NCBI GenBank assembly: GCA_937892735.1
Contig: CALBGL010000004.1
Location: 1 to 20,623, forward strand
Direction of reading: 5' to 3'
Length of the DNA: 20,623 nucleotides
DNA from: an uncultured Clostridia bacterium
GTDB lineage: Bacteria; Bacillota; Clostridia; Lachnospirales; Bianqueaceae
Under the pieces are notes generated by a model that was given only the letters and a program-made list of their open reading frames with translations, ran no database searches and was not told the DNA's origin. Every line of letters starts with the position of its first letter. Positions within the stretch are counted from its first letter, which is position 1. Position numbers and translations under genes: made by a program. Shown here one piece after another: positions 13,450 through 20,623 of this stretch.

Positions 13450-16159
13450 GATGATCATGCAGGGCTTTGGCCCTTTTGGAGGAATAGAACGAGTGGATTT
13501 CTCCCGGTTTCACGGCCTCTTTCTGATCTGCGGGGATACGGGGGCAGGCAAGACAACCATCTTCGATGGGATTAGTTACGCTTTGTTTGGAGAAACCAGC
13601 GGAAGCGCCAGACAGGTAGACTCAGTGCGCAGCCATTATGCGGGAGAACAGGAGCCGACGAAGGTGGTTCTGACCTTCTCCCAGCGAGGACGCATCTATA
13701 CGATAGAGAGAAGCCCGGCCTATGAGCGGCCGAAAAAATCGGGCAAGGGAATGACCAAAGAGACCCCTAAGGTGATTTTAACCATGCCGGATGGATCGGT
13801 GCTGAGCGGGGCGAATGTGGTGGCTCCAGAGATCGAAGCGCTTCTGGGAGTGGACTATAAGCAGTTTAAGCAGGTGGCAATGATTGCCCAGGGAGAGTTT
13901 CGACAGCTTCTTTTAGTCGGAACAGAGCAGAGGGGAGCCATTTTGCGAAAAGTTTTCCATACAGAGAGGTGTCAGTATCTGCAGGAGCAGCTTAAGGCAG
14001 CGGCCTCTTTACTTCGGGGCGAAGCGCAGGAGGCGCAGAAGCAGATAGGGAGTTTGCTGGGTTTGCTGCAGCCGCCAGATGGCGAGGAGATATCCGAGGA
14101 AGAACGGCAGGATCTGTATAAAGCGGAGAGAAAGCTTCCGCAGTGGGAAGCCTGGATTTATGCGGATCAGAGTCAGAAGGAACGGCTGGAGACTGAGGAG
14201 GAGCAGGATTCGGCAAAGCGCAGTCAAGTACGCATCTGGCAGGAGGCTAGGCATCGTCTGGAAGAAGCGGTGACACAGAGAGGAATATGTTTGGAGAGAA
14301 TCGAAAAATTTCAGGCAGAAGCCTCCGCAGCACAACAGATTTTACAGGAAGCCGAAGGACGAGAAGAAGAAATCCAAGCCTATAGCCGACAGGCCGAACA
14401 AGTCAAGGGGCAGCTGCAGGCGCGAAAAGAAGCGATTCGGTTGGAGACTGTTCTCGCTCAAAAGGAAGCCGAGGTACGAAAGCTGCAGCATCGGCAGGAA
14501 CAGATTTCTCATGGTTATGGAGAGACACAGGAGATGTATCGCAGGACAGAGCAGGAACGCGCCGCCCTGGAAGATGCGGCGGATCTTCTGACACAGGCTA
14601 AGAGCGATTTGGATCGCTTGAAAGGGCAACAGGAACGCGTCTGGCAGGCGGAACGCGCGCGGAAAGAATGTGTTCAGCTCGAACAGAGCCTGCGCGCGCA
14701 GCAGGAGAAGTATCGACGATCGGAGGAGACGTTTGCGAAAGCGCAGGAAGCTTATGAGGAGGCCGAACGGAGATGGAGGCAGAATGAGGCAGGACTTCTG
14801 GCTGAAACATTGATAGAAGGGGAACCCTGTCCGGTATGCGGTTCCAGGTCTCATCCGGCCAAAGCACAGCGGTGTGGTACTATCTTGAATGAGGCACAGC
14901 GAACCGCATTAAAAGAAGAGGCACAACGTCTTCAGCAGGTTTGCGTCTGGGAGAGCAGTCAGGCGGCCAACCTGCGAGGACGTTGGGAGACGAGCCAGAC
15001 GCATCTTATGCGGATGCAAAAGGAATTGCCGGAGAATATGGATATGCTGAATCCGATGATCCTGCAGGCACAGGCACGGCTGCGGCTTTATAGGGATCAG
15101 AGGGCAGAATACCAGCGTTTGCAGAAATTTCTGGAAGAACAGTCGAGGCAGATGGAACTCTTGCTGCAGGAACAAAATCAGGCAGCAGAGGCATTGCAGA
15201 AGTGTCAACAGGAGAAAGCTGTTTGTCAGGGAGCCTATGAGCAGGTGTTGGCGCGCGCCGGTACAAGCAGTGAAGCGGATCTCACCACGCAGCTCCATTC
15301 CCTTTTTCAGAAGGAAAAGGAGATAAGAGAAAGGCTGCGGCAGGCCAGACAGACCTATGATCTGCGCAGACAGGAGTTGGAGAAAGAGAGGGGATTATTA
15401 GAAGGGATTCAAGAGAGAATACAAAAAGAGAGGGAAAGTCTCTCGAATGTACCGGAAAAGGGAGCATTGCTGGAATTAGAAGCCGAGCTTACCGAGCGTC
15501 AGCAGGCGAGACGGAAGCAGATGCAGGAGACGGCGGCCAGATTGCACGCGAATCGCTTGGCGCTGCAGCAGCTTCGAAAAGTATTTGAGATATATCATGG
15601 CGTAGGACAGCGGTATGAACGTATGAACATTCTGGCGCAGACAGCCGGCGGAAACCTGAGCGGACGCCCAAAGCTGGCTTTTGAACAGTATATTCAGGCG
15701 TTTTACTTCGAAAGGGTGCTGCAGGCTGCGAATCAAAGACTCCAGATTCTCAGCCAGGGACAGTATACCCTGTTGAGAAGGGAGCAGGCCGATAATATGA
15801 AGAAAGCCTTTGGACTGGATATGGAAGTGCTCGATCATTATACTGGGCGCAGAAGGCCGGCTTCTTCATTGTCGGGGGGCGAGTCCTTTCAGGCAGCGCT
15901 GGCGCTGGCATTGGGATTGTCCGATGTGATTCAAAGATTTGCAGGTGGGATCGAAATGGATGCGGTCTTTATTGATGAGGGATTTGGTTCTTTGGATCAT
16001 CAGGCCCTGGAACAGGCGTTGACAACGCTTGCCACTCTTTCAGTAGGAGAGCGGTTGGTGGGCATCATCTCCCATGTGGATGCACTCAAGGAACGGGTGC
16101 CGCAGCAGCTTCAGGTCAGCAAGAGCATTTATGGCAGCCATATCCATCAGAAGTCTTGA
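13436..16159 (+). CDS. sbcC: Exonuclease SbcCD, ATPase subunit SbcC
   Basis: SbcC is the Rad50-like SMC-type ATPase of the SbcCD complex. In its 907 residues the order is: Walker A GDTGAGKT (33-40), a Gln-loop region with AQGEFRQLL, a long Glu/Gln/Arg-rich coiled coil, the zinc hook CPVCGS starting at Cys465, a second coiled coil, the ABC signature SSLSGGESFQAALALALGL, Walker B AVFIDEGFGSLD and a final HVDAL switch. The hook sits almost at the middle, as it should. The coiled coils are shorter than in E. coli SbcC (about 1050 aa). The start codon follows AAGGAG and lies inside sbcD. No terminator is evident, and a promoter for the next operon starts at the stop codon. Confidence 0.96.
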   Translation: MKPIEMIMQGFGPFGGIERVDFSRFHGLFLICGDTGAGKTTIFDGISYALFGETSGSARQVDSVRSHYAGEQEPTKVVLTFSQRGRIYTIERSPAYERPKKSGKGMTKETPKVILTMPDGSVLSGANVVAPEIEALLGVDYKQFKQVAMIAQGEFRQLLLVGTEQRGAILRKVFHTERCQYLQEQLKAAASLLRGEAQEAQKQIGSLLGLLQPPDGEEISEEERQDLYKAERKLPQWEAWIYADQSQKERLETEEEQDSAKRSQVRIWQEARHRLEEAVTQRGICLERIEKFQAEASAAQQILQEAEGREEEIQAYSRQAEQVKGQLQARKEAIRLETVLAQKEAEVRKLQHRQEQISHGYGETQEMYRRTEQERAALEDAADLLTQAKSDLDRLKGQQERVWQAERARKECVQLEQSLRAQQEKYRRSEETFAKAQEAYEEAERRWRQNEAGLLAETLIEGEPCPVCGSRSHPAKAQRCGTILNEAQRTALKEEAQRLQQVCVWESSQAANLRGRWETSQTHLMRMQKELPENMDMLNPMILQAQARLRLYRDQRAEYQRLQKFLEEQSRQMELLLQEQNQAAEALQKCQQEKAVCQGAYEQVLARAGTSSEADLTTQLHSLFQKEKEIRERLRQARQTYDLRRQELEKERGLLEGIQERIQKERESLSNVPEKGALLELEAELTERQQARRKQMQETAARLHANRLALQQLRKVFEIYHGVGQRYERMNILAQTAGGNLSGRPKLAFEQYIQAFYFERVLQAANQRLQILSQGQYTLLRREQADNMKKAFGLDMEVLDHYTGRRRPASSLSGGESFQAALALALGLSDVIQRFAGGIEMDAVFIDEGFGSLDHQALEQALTTLATLSVGERLVGIISHVDALKERVPQQLQVSKSIYGSHIHQKS

Positions 16160-16184
16160 TTTTTACACGTATTTAGAGTACAAT
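16156..16184 (+). promoter_or_regulatory. Sigma-A-type promoter for the 16279-20623 operon
   Basis: TTGATT (16156-16161) and TACAAT (16179-16184) are exactly 17 nt apart. The -35 overlaps the end of sbcC. The sequence right after the -10 is AGGCGTGG, the same eight bases found after the -10 of folT. Confidence 0.6.
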
Positions 16185-16186
16185 AG

Positions 16187-16242
16187 GCGTGGTTATTATA
16201 TTACAAGCAGCTGGCGGAATTTGGCGTAGTAATGAGCCACGC
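16187..16242 (+). other. Inverted repeat in the leader of the 16279 operon
   Basis: GCGTGG (16187-16192) pairs with CCACGC (16237-16242), and ATTA (16195-16198) with TAAT (16230-16233), closing a loop of about 31 nt. It matches no riboswitch I know. The predicted transcript start near 16191 may cut the outer arm. Confidence 0.35.
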
Positions 16243-16278
16243 AGGTAAGCGAATGCGGAAAAGATGGGAGGACGGAAT

Positions 16279-16887
16279 ATGGCAGCATCAAAATTGCATT
16301 ATCAAGGGCATGGCAGTTATCGAATCACCACGGGAGAGGGACGAGTGATCTATGTGGATCCCTATGCAGGGGATGGCTATGATTTGCCGGCAGATCTGGT
16401 TCTAGTCACGCATGAGCATTACGATCATAATGCTATTGAAAAGATTTCCATGCAGGATCATACCCGAGTGATCCGTTCAGAACAGGCGCTTACCCAAGGA
16501 ATCTATCATAAATTTGATTTGGGATGGATTCAGATTCAGGCCGTTCCGGCTTATAACAAGAATCATTCCAGGGAAAACTGTGTAGGATATCTTCTGTATT
16601 GGGATGGCTTATGTCTCTATGCTTCCGGGGACACATCTGAGACCAAAGAAATGGCAGAACTGCCGCCTATGGATTATGCCCTGCTGCCTATCGACGGGGT
16701 ATACAACATGAATGCAGAAGAGGCAAGTAGGTGCGCGATCAAACTATCGGCGCGCTGGGTCATTCCGATTCACACCAAACCGGGTGTGCTCTATGATCGG
16801 GTTAACGCGGAACGATTCCAGGCGCCCAATCGGCTGCTTTTAGCAGCCGGAGAAACCTTAGAATTAAAGGAGGAGGAAATAAAATGA
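16279..16887 (+). CDS. Metallo-beta-lactamase-fold metal-dependent hydrolase (UlaG-like)
   Basis: A 202-aa cytoplasmic protein. THEHYDHN (near residues 48-55) is the HxHxDH zinc motif of the fold; YASGDTS supplies the next metal-binding Asp and IPIHTKPG a further His. The short, compact form and the opening LHYQGHGSYRI fit the UlaG/YtkL-like group rather than beta-lactamases. The substrate is not predictable. ATG 16279 follows GGGAGG by 7 nt; an ATG at 16264 overlaps that site. The stop overlaps the next start as ATGA. Confidence 0.85.
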   Translation: MAASKLHYQGHGSYRITTGEGRVIYVDPYAGDGYDLPADLVLVTHEHYDHNAIEKISMQDHTRVIRSEQALTQGIYHKFDLGWIQIQAVPAYNKNHSRENCVGYLLYWDGLCLYASGDTSETKEMAELPPMDYALLPIDGVYNMNAEEASRCAIKLSARWVIPIHTKPGVLYDRVNAERFQAPNRLLLAAGETLELKEEEIK

Positions 16888-17408
16888 AAAAAATGTGTAT
16901 GACGATCGTACTTGTAATCTGTATGCTGGCCGCATCTTGCAGCAGCGGAGAAACTACGGTAGAGTCTGGCAAGCTTCCGGAAGTGCTGGAGGCGGTAAAG
17001 GCTGCTTATGGAGAAAACTATATTCCCAGTATGGAGTTGGATGAGACCTATCTGAGCGAAGTTATGGGGATTCCTGCGGAAGATATCAAGGATTTTGTGG
17101 CGGAAGGCCCTATGATGTCCACCCATATCGATACGTTTATTGGGATTGAGGCCGCAGACGGCAAGGCGGAAGAAGTGGAGCAGAAGATGCAGGCGTATTT
17201 GGATAACCAGGTGCAGAATGCGATGATGTATCCGATGAATGTGCCGAAGCTGAAGGCGACGCAGATCCTGCGCGTGGATCAATATGTTTTCTACGTATGT
17301 CTGGGAGCCTATGATGAGGACAGTCTGGATGAAACCGCAGCAGAGCAGTACTACAAAGAACAGGTGGAGATTGGTATTAAGGCGATCCATGATACATTAG
17401 GAAAATAA
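16884..17408 (+). CDS. DUF4358-type lipoprotein
   Basis: A 174-aa protein with a lipoprotein signal peptide; the lipobox LAASC puts the lipidated Cys at position 19, so it should be anchored on the outer face of the membrane. The mature part is acidic and helical, with VEQKMQAYLDNQVQNAM and the closing VFYVCLGAY typical of DUF4358, a family common in Clostridia and without known function. AAGGAGGAGG lies just upstream, and the 4-nt overlap with the preceding gene suggests coupling. Confidence 0.8.
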   Translation: MKKMCMTIVLVICMLAASCSSGETTVESGKLPEVLEAVKAAYGENYIPSMELDETYLSEVMGIPAEDIKDFVAEGPMMSTHIDTFIGIEAADGKAEEVEQKMQAYLDNQVQNAMMYPMNVPKLKATQILRVDQYVFYVCLGAYDEDSLDETAAEQYYKEQVEIGIKAIHDTLGK

Positions 17409-17431
17409 AACATGAAATTGGGGGTTATAAA

Positions 17432-19525
17432 ATGTCATATCTAGAATATAAAGATCGGTGTTTGCGAACGCATACAGGGAAGCTCTTGTTTGGGCCTGTG
17501 GGCCGGCGGCTCTGGGTAGATTATTTGGACCGGAGACCGGGTTTTTGCGGACGAATTGACTTTATTCATAAAACGAACCTGACGGAGCTTTTCCAGGTTG
17601 TATGTGATCGTGAAGTGGACTGGGAACTGGCGAGGAGTATATGGCGGCCAGATTGGTTGAGCATGGAGAATAACGATCATGATGTGTATATGACAGAAAC
17701 AAAGTCTATATTGTTTGATGATCTGGCGTTCAGCCAGCAGATGTGGGAAAACAATTCTGATAAGCCATTGACGCTGACACTGCAGGTGGCGCCGGAAGGT
17801 GCAGAAGTGGATGGTATGTTCTTTTCAACGCCAGAACTCAGCTATGGGTATCGGGTAGGCGGGATCTGTGGGTGGACCTTGCCGGGAACTACCTATGTGC
17901 TGGAACCTGGGGAAAAGATAGAGTTCATGGCGGCGTGTCAGACTGGAAATCTCAGCACGGAGACTCGAGAAGAATTGGAACAGAAGTTGGATGCATTTTG
18001 GAAAACGTATCCCGATTTGGAGGATGCGCGGTATGCGGCCGAAAAGGAGTGGCAGGATTTCCAGGACAAGGTTCAGACCTTCTCTTGTTCGAATCCTATC
18101 GTGAATGAGGATTGGCGGTATCGGTGGTTCATCATGCGGCATTGCACGGCCTATCCTTCCTTTGGCAATTTACAGCACGCTGTCATGTATGAGGGACGCT
18201 CTCACCGCATGAACAAGACGCCATTTGTCAGTAAAGGATGGGAGTTCTCGAAACTGATTCCATTATCGACGCCTCTGCATGTGACGGACTATCGGTGGAG
18301 TGAAGATCATGAAATCGTCAGAGAATTTCTGCGCAGTTTTTTTGACAGCGCGGATGAAAACGGCATTCCCCGATGTACGGTGACAAATGGTTATCTGGCG
18401 TCTTATGCGAATTATGGGATCTGGGCTGTCTATCTGTTATATCTGCTGGACGGCAATCAAGAGTTTTTGCGAGAAATATTACCCGCGATGAAGGCTTATC
18501 TTGCAGGACATATCAAGGTGCATGGGGACGCGGTGGATGCGCTGCAGATCGAATACACGCACTCCCGTACCGGTAAGGAGTATCAGCCCAGCTACTGGTA
18601 TTTCCATGATTATCCGATGAATCCGAAGGATAAGAGTACCTATACGCCGCTTAAACGGGTGGATCGCAGCGTCTATCATTATCTGAATACGAAGGGTTTG
18701 GCGGCGATCTGTCGTATTCTGCAGGATCCGGATCAGAAGAAATATGAAGAGTTGGCAGAGAAGATCGCGGCCGATATCAATCAGAAGATGTGGGATCAGA
18801 ATACACACTTTTATTATGACCTGCATTATCAGACGGATGAGAAGGCTATGGTGAAAAACATCGTCGGCTTCTATCCTTACTGGGCGGAAATCACGGATGA
18901 TGAAAAGCTGTCTGGCCTGAAATACTTGATGGATCCTGCGCATTTTAATACAGGAAACGCTTTTCCCTCGGTATCGAAGGAAAATCCGGTATATTCGCCA
19001 GATGGAGGCTGGCAGGGCAATTTTATAAAAGGACGTAACGGTTGTGTATGGGATGGGCCCTCGTGGCCCTATACTACAGGTATTGCGCTGTCCGCATTAG
19101 GCAGGCAGAGCCAGCTGCATGGCCATAAATACGACCGGGATTTCTGGATATTCTTCCGGCAGTATACCGCGCAGCATTTCCGGGACGGGGTTCTGGAAAG
19201 ACCTTATCTCGTAGAGCATTATAATCCGGAGAGCGGAGAGCCGCTGAGTGACGAGGTGGATTATAATCATTCCTATTGGATCGATTTGGTCATATCTTTT
19301 GTAGCAGGAATTCGTGTGGAAGAAGATAAGATCGTCGTAGATCCGCTGCAGTTGGGACTTCAATGGTTCACCCTGAAGAATGTATTGATTCGAGGACATA
19401 GGTATGCCGTGAGCTGGGCCGAAAAGGAAAATATAGAAGCAGCGCCCGCGGGCATGAGGATCATGCGAGACGGTGAGATCATTTTTGAAAGTGATGCTAT
19501 ACAGAAGGTGGAGATCGAAGGATGA
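17432..19525 (+). CDS. Six-hairpin glycosidase (MGH1/GH63-like)
   Basis: A 697-aa cytoplasmic protein. An N-terminal beta-rich domain (about 1-190) precedes an (alpha/alpha)6 catalytic domain. Motifs such as GFYPYWAEI, GWQGNFIKGRNGCVWDGPSW (about 525-545) and the late DYNHSYWIDLVISFVAG resemble mannosylglycerate hydrolase-like and GH63-type enzymes, where an Asp in a W-D/R-G-P motif is near the active site. The exact family and substrate cannot be set from sequence reading alone. GGGGG lies 7 nt before the ATG. It overlaps the next gene by 4 nt (ATGA). Confidence 0.75.
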   Translation: MSYLEYKDRCLRTHTGKLLFGPVGRRLWVDYLDRRPGFCGRIDFIHKTNLTELFQVVCDREVDWELARSIWRPDWLSMENNDHDVYMTETKSILFDDLAFSQQMWENNSDKPLTLTLQVAPEGAEVDGMFFSTPELSYGYRVGGICGWTLPGTTYVLEPGEKIEFMAACQTGNLSTETREELEQKLDAFWKTYPDLEDARYAAEKEWQDFQDKVQTFSCSNPIVNEDWRYRWFIMRHCTAYPSFGNLQHAVMYEGRSHRMNKTPFVSKGWEFSKLIPLSTPLHVTDYRWSEDHEIVREFLRSFFDSADENGIPRCTVTNGYLASYANYGIWAVYLLYLLDGNQEFLREILPAMKAYLAGHIKVHGDAVDALQIEYTHSRTGKEYQPSYWYFHDYPMNPKDKSTYTPLKRVDRSVYHYLNTKGLAAICRILQDPDQKKYEELAEKIAADINQKMWDQNTHFYYDLHYQTDEKAMVKNIVGFYPYWAEITDDEKLSGLKYLMDPAHFNTGNAFPSVSKENPVYSPDGGWQGNFIKGRNGCVWDGPSWPYTTGIALSALGRQSQLHGHKYDRDFWIFFRQYTAQHFRDGVLERPYLVEHYNPESGEPLSDEVDYNHSYWIDLVISFVAGIRVEEDKIVVDPLQLGLQWFTLKNVLIRGHRYAVSWAEKENIEAAPAGMRIMRDGEIIFESDAIQKVEIEG

Positions 19526-20253
19526 GAAAGCCATGGATTGGTGTGACGCTCTCGGAAGAAGAGGGTAGTAAGAACATGTTTCTGCGCGCAAATTATGCTG
19601 CCAGCATATGGGATGCCGGCGGGATTCCTGTGCTGCTACCCTATTATGGGCAGCAGGAGGACTATGACCAACTGGCCCAGGAGCTGGATGGGTTCTTGTT
19701 TTCCGGTGGTGTGGATGTGCAGCCTTTCCTCTTTGGGGAGGAAACACTTGCGGGTTGCGGAAGCGCTTCTGCCAACCGGGATCGGATGGAAGAGATGCTG
19801 TATCGAGAGGTGTATGCGCGGGAGAAGCCTATTCTAGGGATTTGCCGCGGGATCCAGGCCATGAACATCTTCCAAGGCGGAACGATCTGGCAGGATATCC
19901 CTAAGCATTTCCCGGGCAGATTATCTGACGGCTCCGCACTGGCGCATGAACAGCCGTCAGATGGAGATGTGCCGTCCCATACGGTGGAAATCGAACCGGA
20001 TTCCCTCCTGCACCGCCTGGTAGGAAAGGATTTCCTGCGGGTCAATAGCTTTCATCACCAAGCCGTTAAGGATATTGCGCCGGGAACGAAGGTGTCTGCC
20101 AGGTCAAAAGATGGCATGGTTGAGGCGCTGGAGATTCCGGATTATGGGTTCTGGCTGGGGGTGCAGTGGCATCCGGAGTATATGGCAAAGACGAATGAGG
20201 ACGCGGCAAAATTGTTCCGCGGATTGGTAGAGGCGGCGCGTCATGGCATTTGA
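19522..20253 (+). CDS. Gamma-glutamyl-gamma-aminobutyrate hydrolase family protein (peptidase C26)
   Basis: A 243-aa class I glutamine amidotransferase-like hydrolase, the family of PuuD, which splits gamma-glutamyl amide bonds. The nucleophile elbow GICRGIQ gives Cys108, and VQWHPEY gives His217 and Glu219, a complete triad. DGFLFSGGVDVQP is the typical early motif. The substrate (gamma-Glu-GABA or another gamma-glutamyl compound) is unknown; no putrescine-pathway genes are nearby. It is coupled to the glycosidase by ATGA and overlaps rqcH by 11 nt. Confidence 0.9.
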   Translation: MRKPWIGVTLSEEEGSKNMFLRANYAASIWDAGGIPVLLPYYGQQEDYDQLAQELDGFLFSGGVDVQPFLFGEETLAGCGSASANRDRMEEMLYREVYAREKPILGICRGIQAMNIFQGGTIWQDIPKHFPGRLSDGSALAHEQPSDGDVPSHTVEIEPDSLLHRLVGKDFLRVNSFHHQAVKDIAPGTKVSARSKDGMVEALEIPDYGFWLGVQWHPEYMAKTNEDAAKLFRGLVEAARHGI

Positions 20254-20623
20254 TGGAATCACGACATATAAGGTGATAGAAGAACTTCGGCAGAAGATTG
20301 AAGGCGGTAAGATCGACAAGATCTATCAGCCGGAAAGGGACGAGATCGTGCTTACGATTCGTCGCCCGGGACAAGTATACCGCCTTCTTCTGAGTGCGCA
20401 TATGGACAGTGCTCGGTTTTATCTCACAGAAAATAAGCCAGAAACACCGCTGGAGCCCCCTATGTTCTGTATGCTGTTTCGAAAGCATTTCGGAGGCGGA
20501 AAGCTGGTGCATCTGGAGCAGGTGGGGTTTGACCGAATTCTTAAGATGGATGTAGAAGTCTATAATGAGTTGGGAGATTTGTGCCATAAGAAGATCATTG
20601 TGGAGATCATGGGACGGCACAGC
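20243..20623 (+). CDS. rqcH: RqcH/NFACT ribosome quality control protein, N-terminal fragment
   Basis: Only the first 127 codons are in the window; the frame is open to the end. MAFDGITTYKVIEEL, then KIDKIYQPERDEIVLTIR, PPMFCMLFRKHFGGGKL and finally VEIMGRHS are hallmarks of the NFACT-N domain. RqcH (also annotated as fibronectin-binding protein FbpA/YloA) binds stalled 50S subunits with peptidyl-tRNA and recruits tRNA-Ala to add C-terminal alanine tails. GAGG lies about 9 nt before the ATG, inside the preceding gene. Confidence 0.93.
   Translation, partial: MAFDGITTYKVIEELRQKIEGGKIDKIYQPERDEIVLTIRRPGQVYRLLLSAHMDSARFYLTENKPETPLEPPMFCMLFRKHFGGGKLVHLEQVGFDRILKMDVEVYNELGDLCHKKIIVEIMGRHS

Noticed and set aside
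14342..14854. Long antisense ORFs inside sbcC and elsewhere
   Set aside because: They are shadows of the coiled-coil coding sequence: no ribosome sites, low-complexity Leu/Arg/Pro-rich products, and the opposite frame is clearly SbcC.

Overview
The window looks like chromosomal DNA from an anaerobic, spore-forming Firmicute of the Lachnospiraceae/Clostridia type. Evidence: a SpoIID sporulation hydrolase, an ECF-type vitamin S-component, a Glu111-type MetA, DUF4358 and DUF4367 proteins, strong AGGAGG-like ribosome binding sites, ATG/GTG/TTG starts, and cytoplasmic glycosidases of the kind gut glycan users carry. Genes are dense, often overlapping by 4 nt, and mostly of moderate GC. One stretch (about 9480-10175) is much more AT-rich. 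The taxonomic placement is inference; no rRNA or marker gene is present.

Layout. 1-570: the 3' end of a CPBP intramembrane protease gene, a 63-nt tandem repeat that begins at its stop codon, and a strong terminator. 585-2824 (minus): an alpha-L-fucosidase (GH29) translationally coupled to a FolT-like ECF S-component, behind a promoter and an unusual structured leader. 2838-4601 (plus): a SpoIID-family protein with a possible sigma-E-type promoter. Its 3' end overlaps a convergent YihY/BrkB membrane protein gene (4545-5465, minus). 5512-5552: interleaved divergent promoters for yihY and metA around a dyad. 5600-8883 (plus): metA (predicted homoserine O-acetyltransferase), then a large pectinesterase-like beta-helix protein. 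9014-10175 (plus): a DUF4367 membrane protein whose 3' half changes base composition, coupled to a small secreted orphan protein, then a long hairpin. 10372-10772: six 29-nt palindromic repeats at 74-75 nt spacing, CRISPR-like in look but not CRISPR. 10906-12294: a MATE-family transporter. 12319-16159: sbcD-sbcC, a DNA-end-processing nuclease pair. 16156-20623: a promoter and a probable five-gene operon (metallo-beta-lactamase-fold hydrolase, DUF4358 lipoprotein, six-hairpin glycosidase, class I amidotransferase-like hydrolase, rqcH); rqcH runs off the window.

How the genes fit together. The fucosidase, the beta-helix protein and the six-hairpin glycosidase all lack signal peptides, which points to intracellular processing of imported oligosaccharides. 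SbcC/SbcD act as one complex on DNA ends and hairpins. RqcH belongs to ribosome-associated quality control. No tRNA, rRNA, insertion sequence, transposase or genuine CRISPR locus was seen. The least explained parts are the two arrays of 29-nt dyads (both with 10-nt arms and 9-nt loops), the mosaic DUF4367 gene with its secreted partner, and the folT leader.
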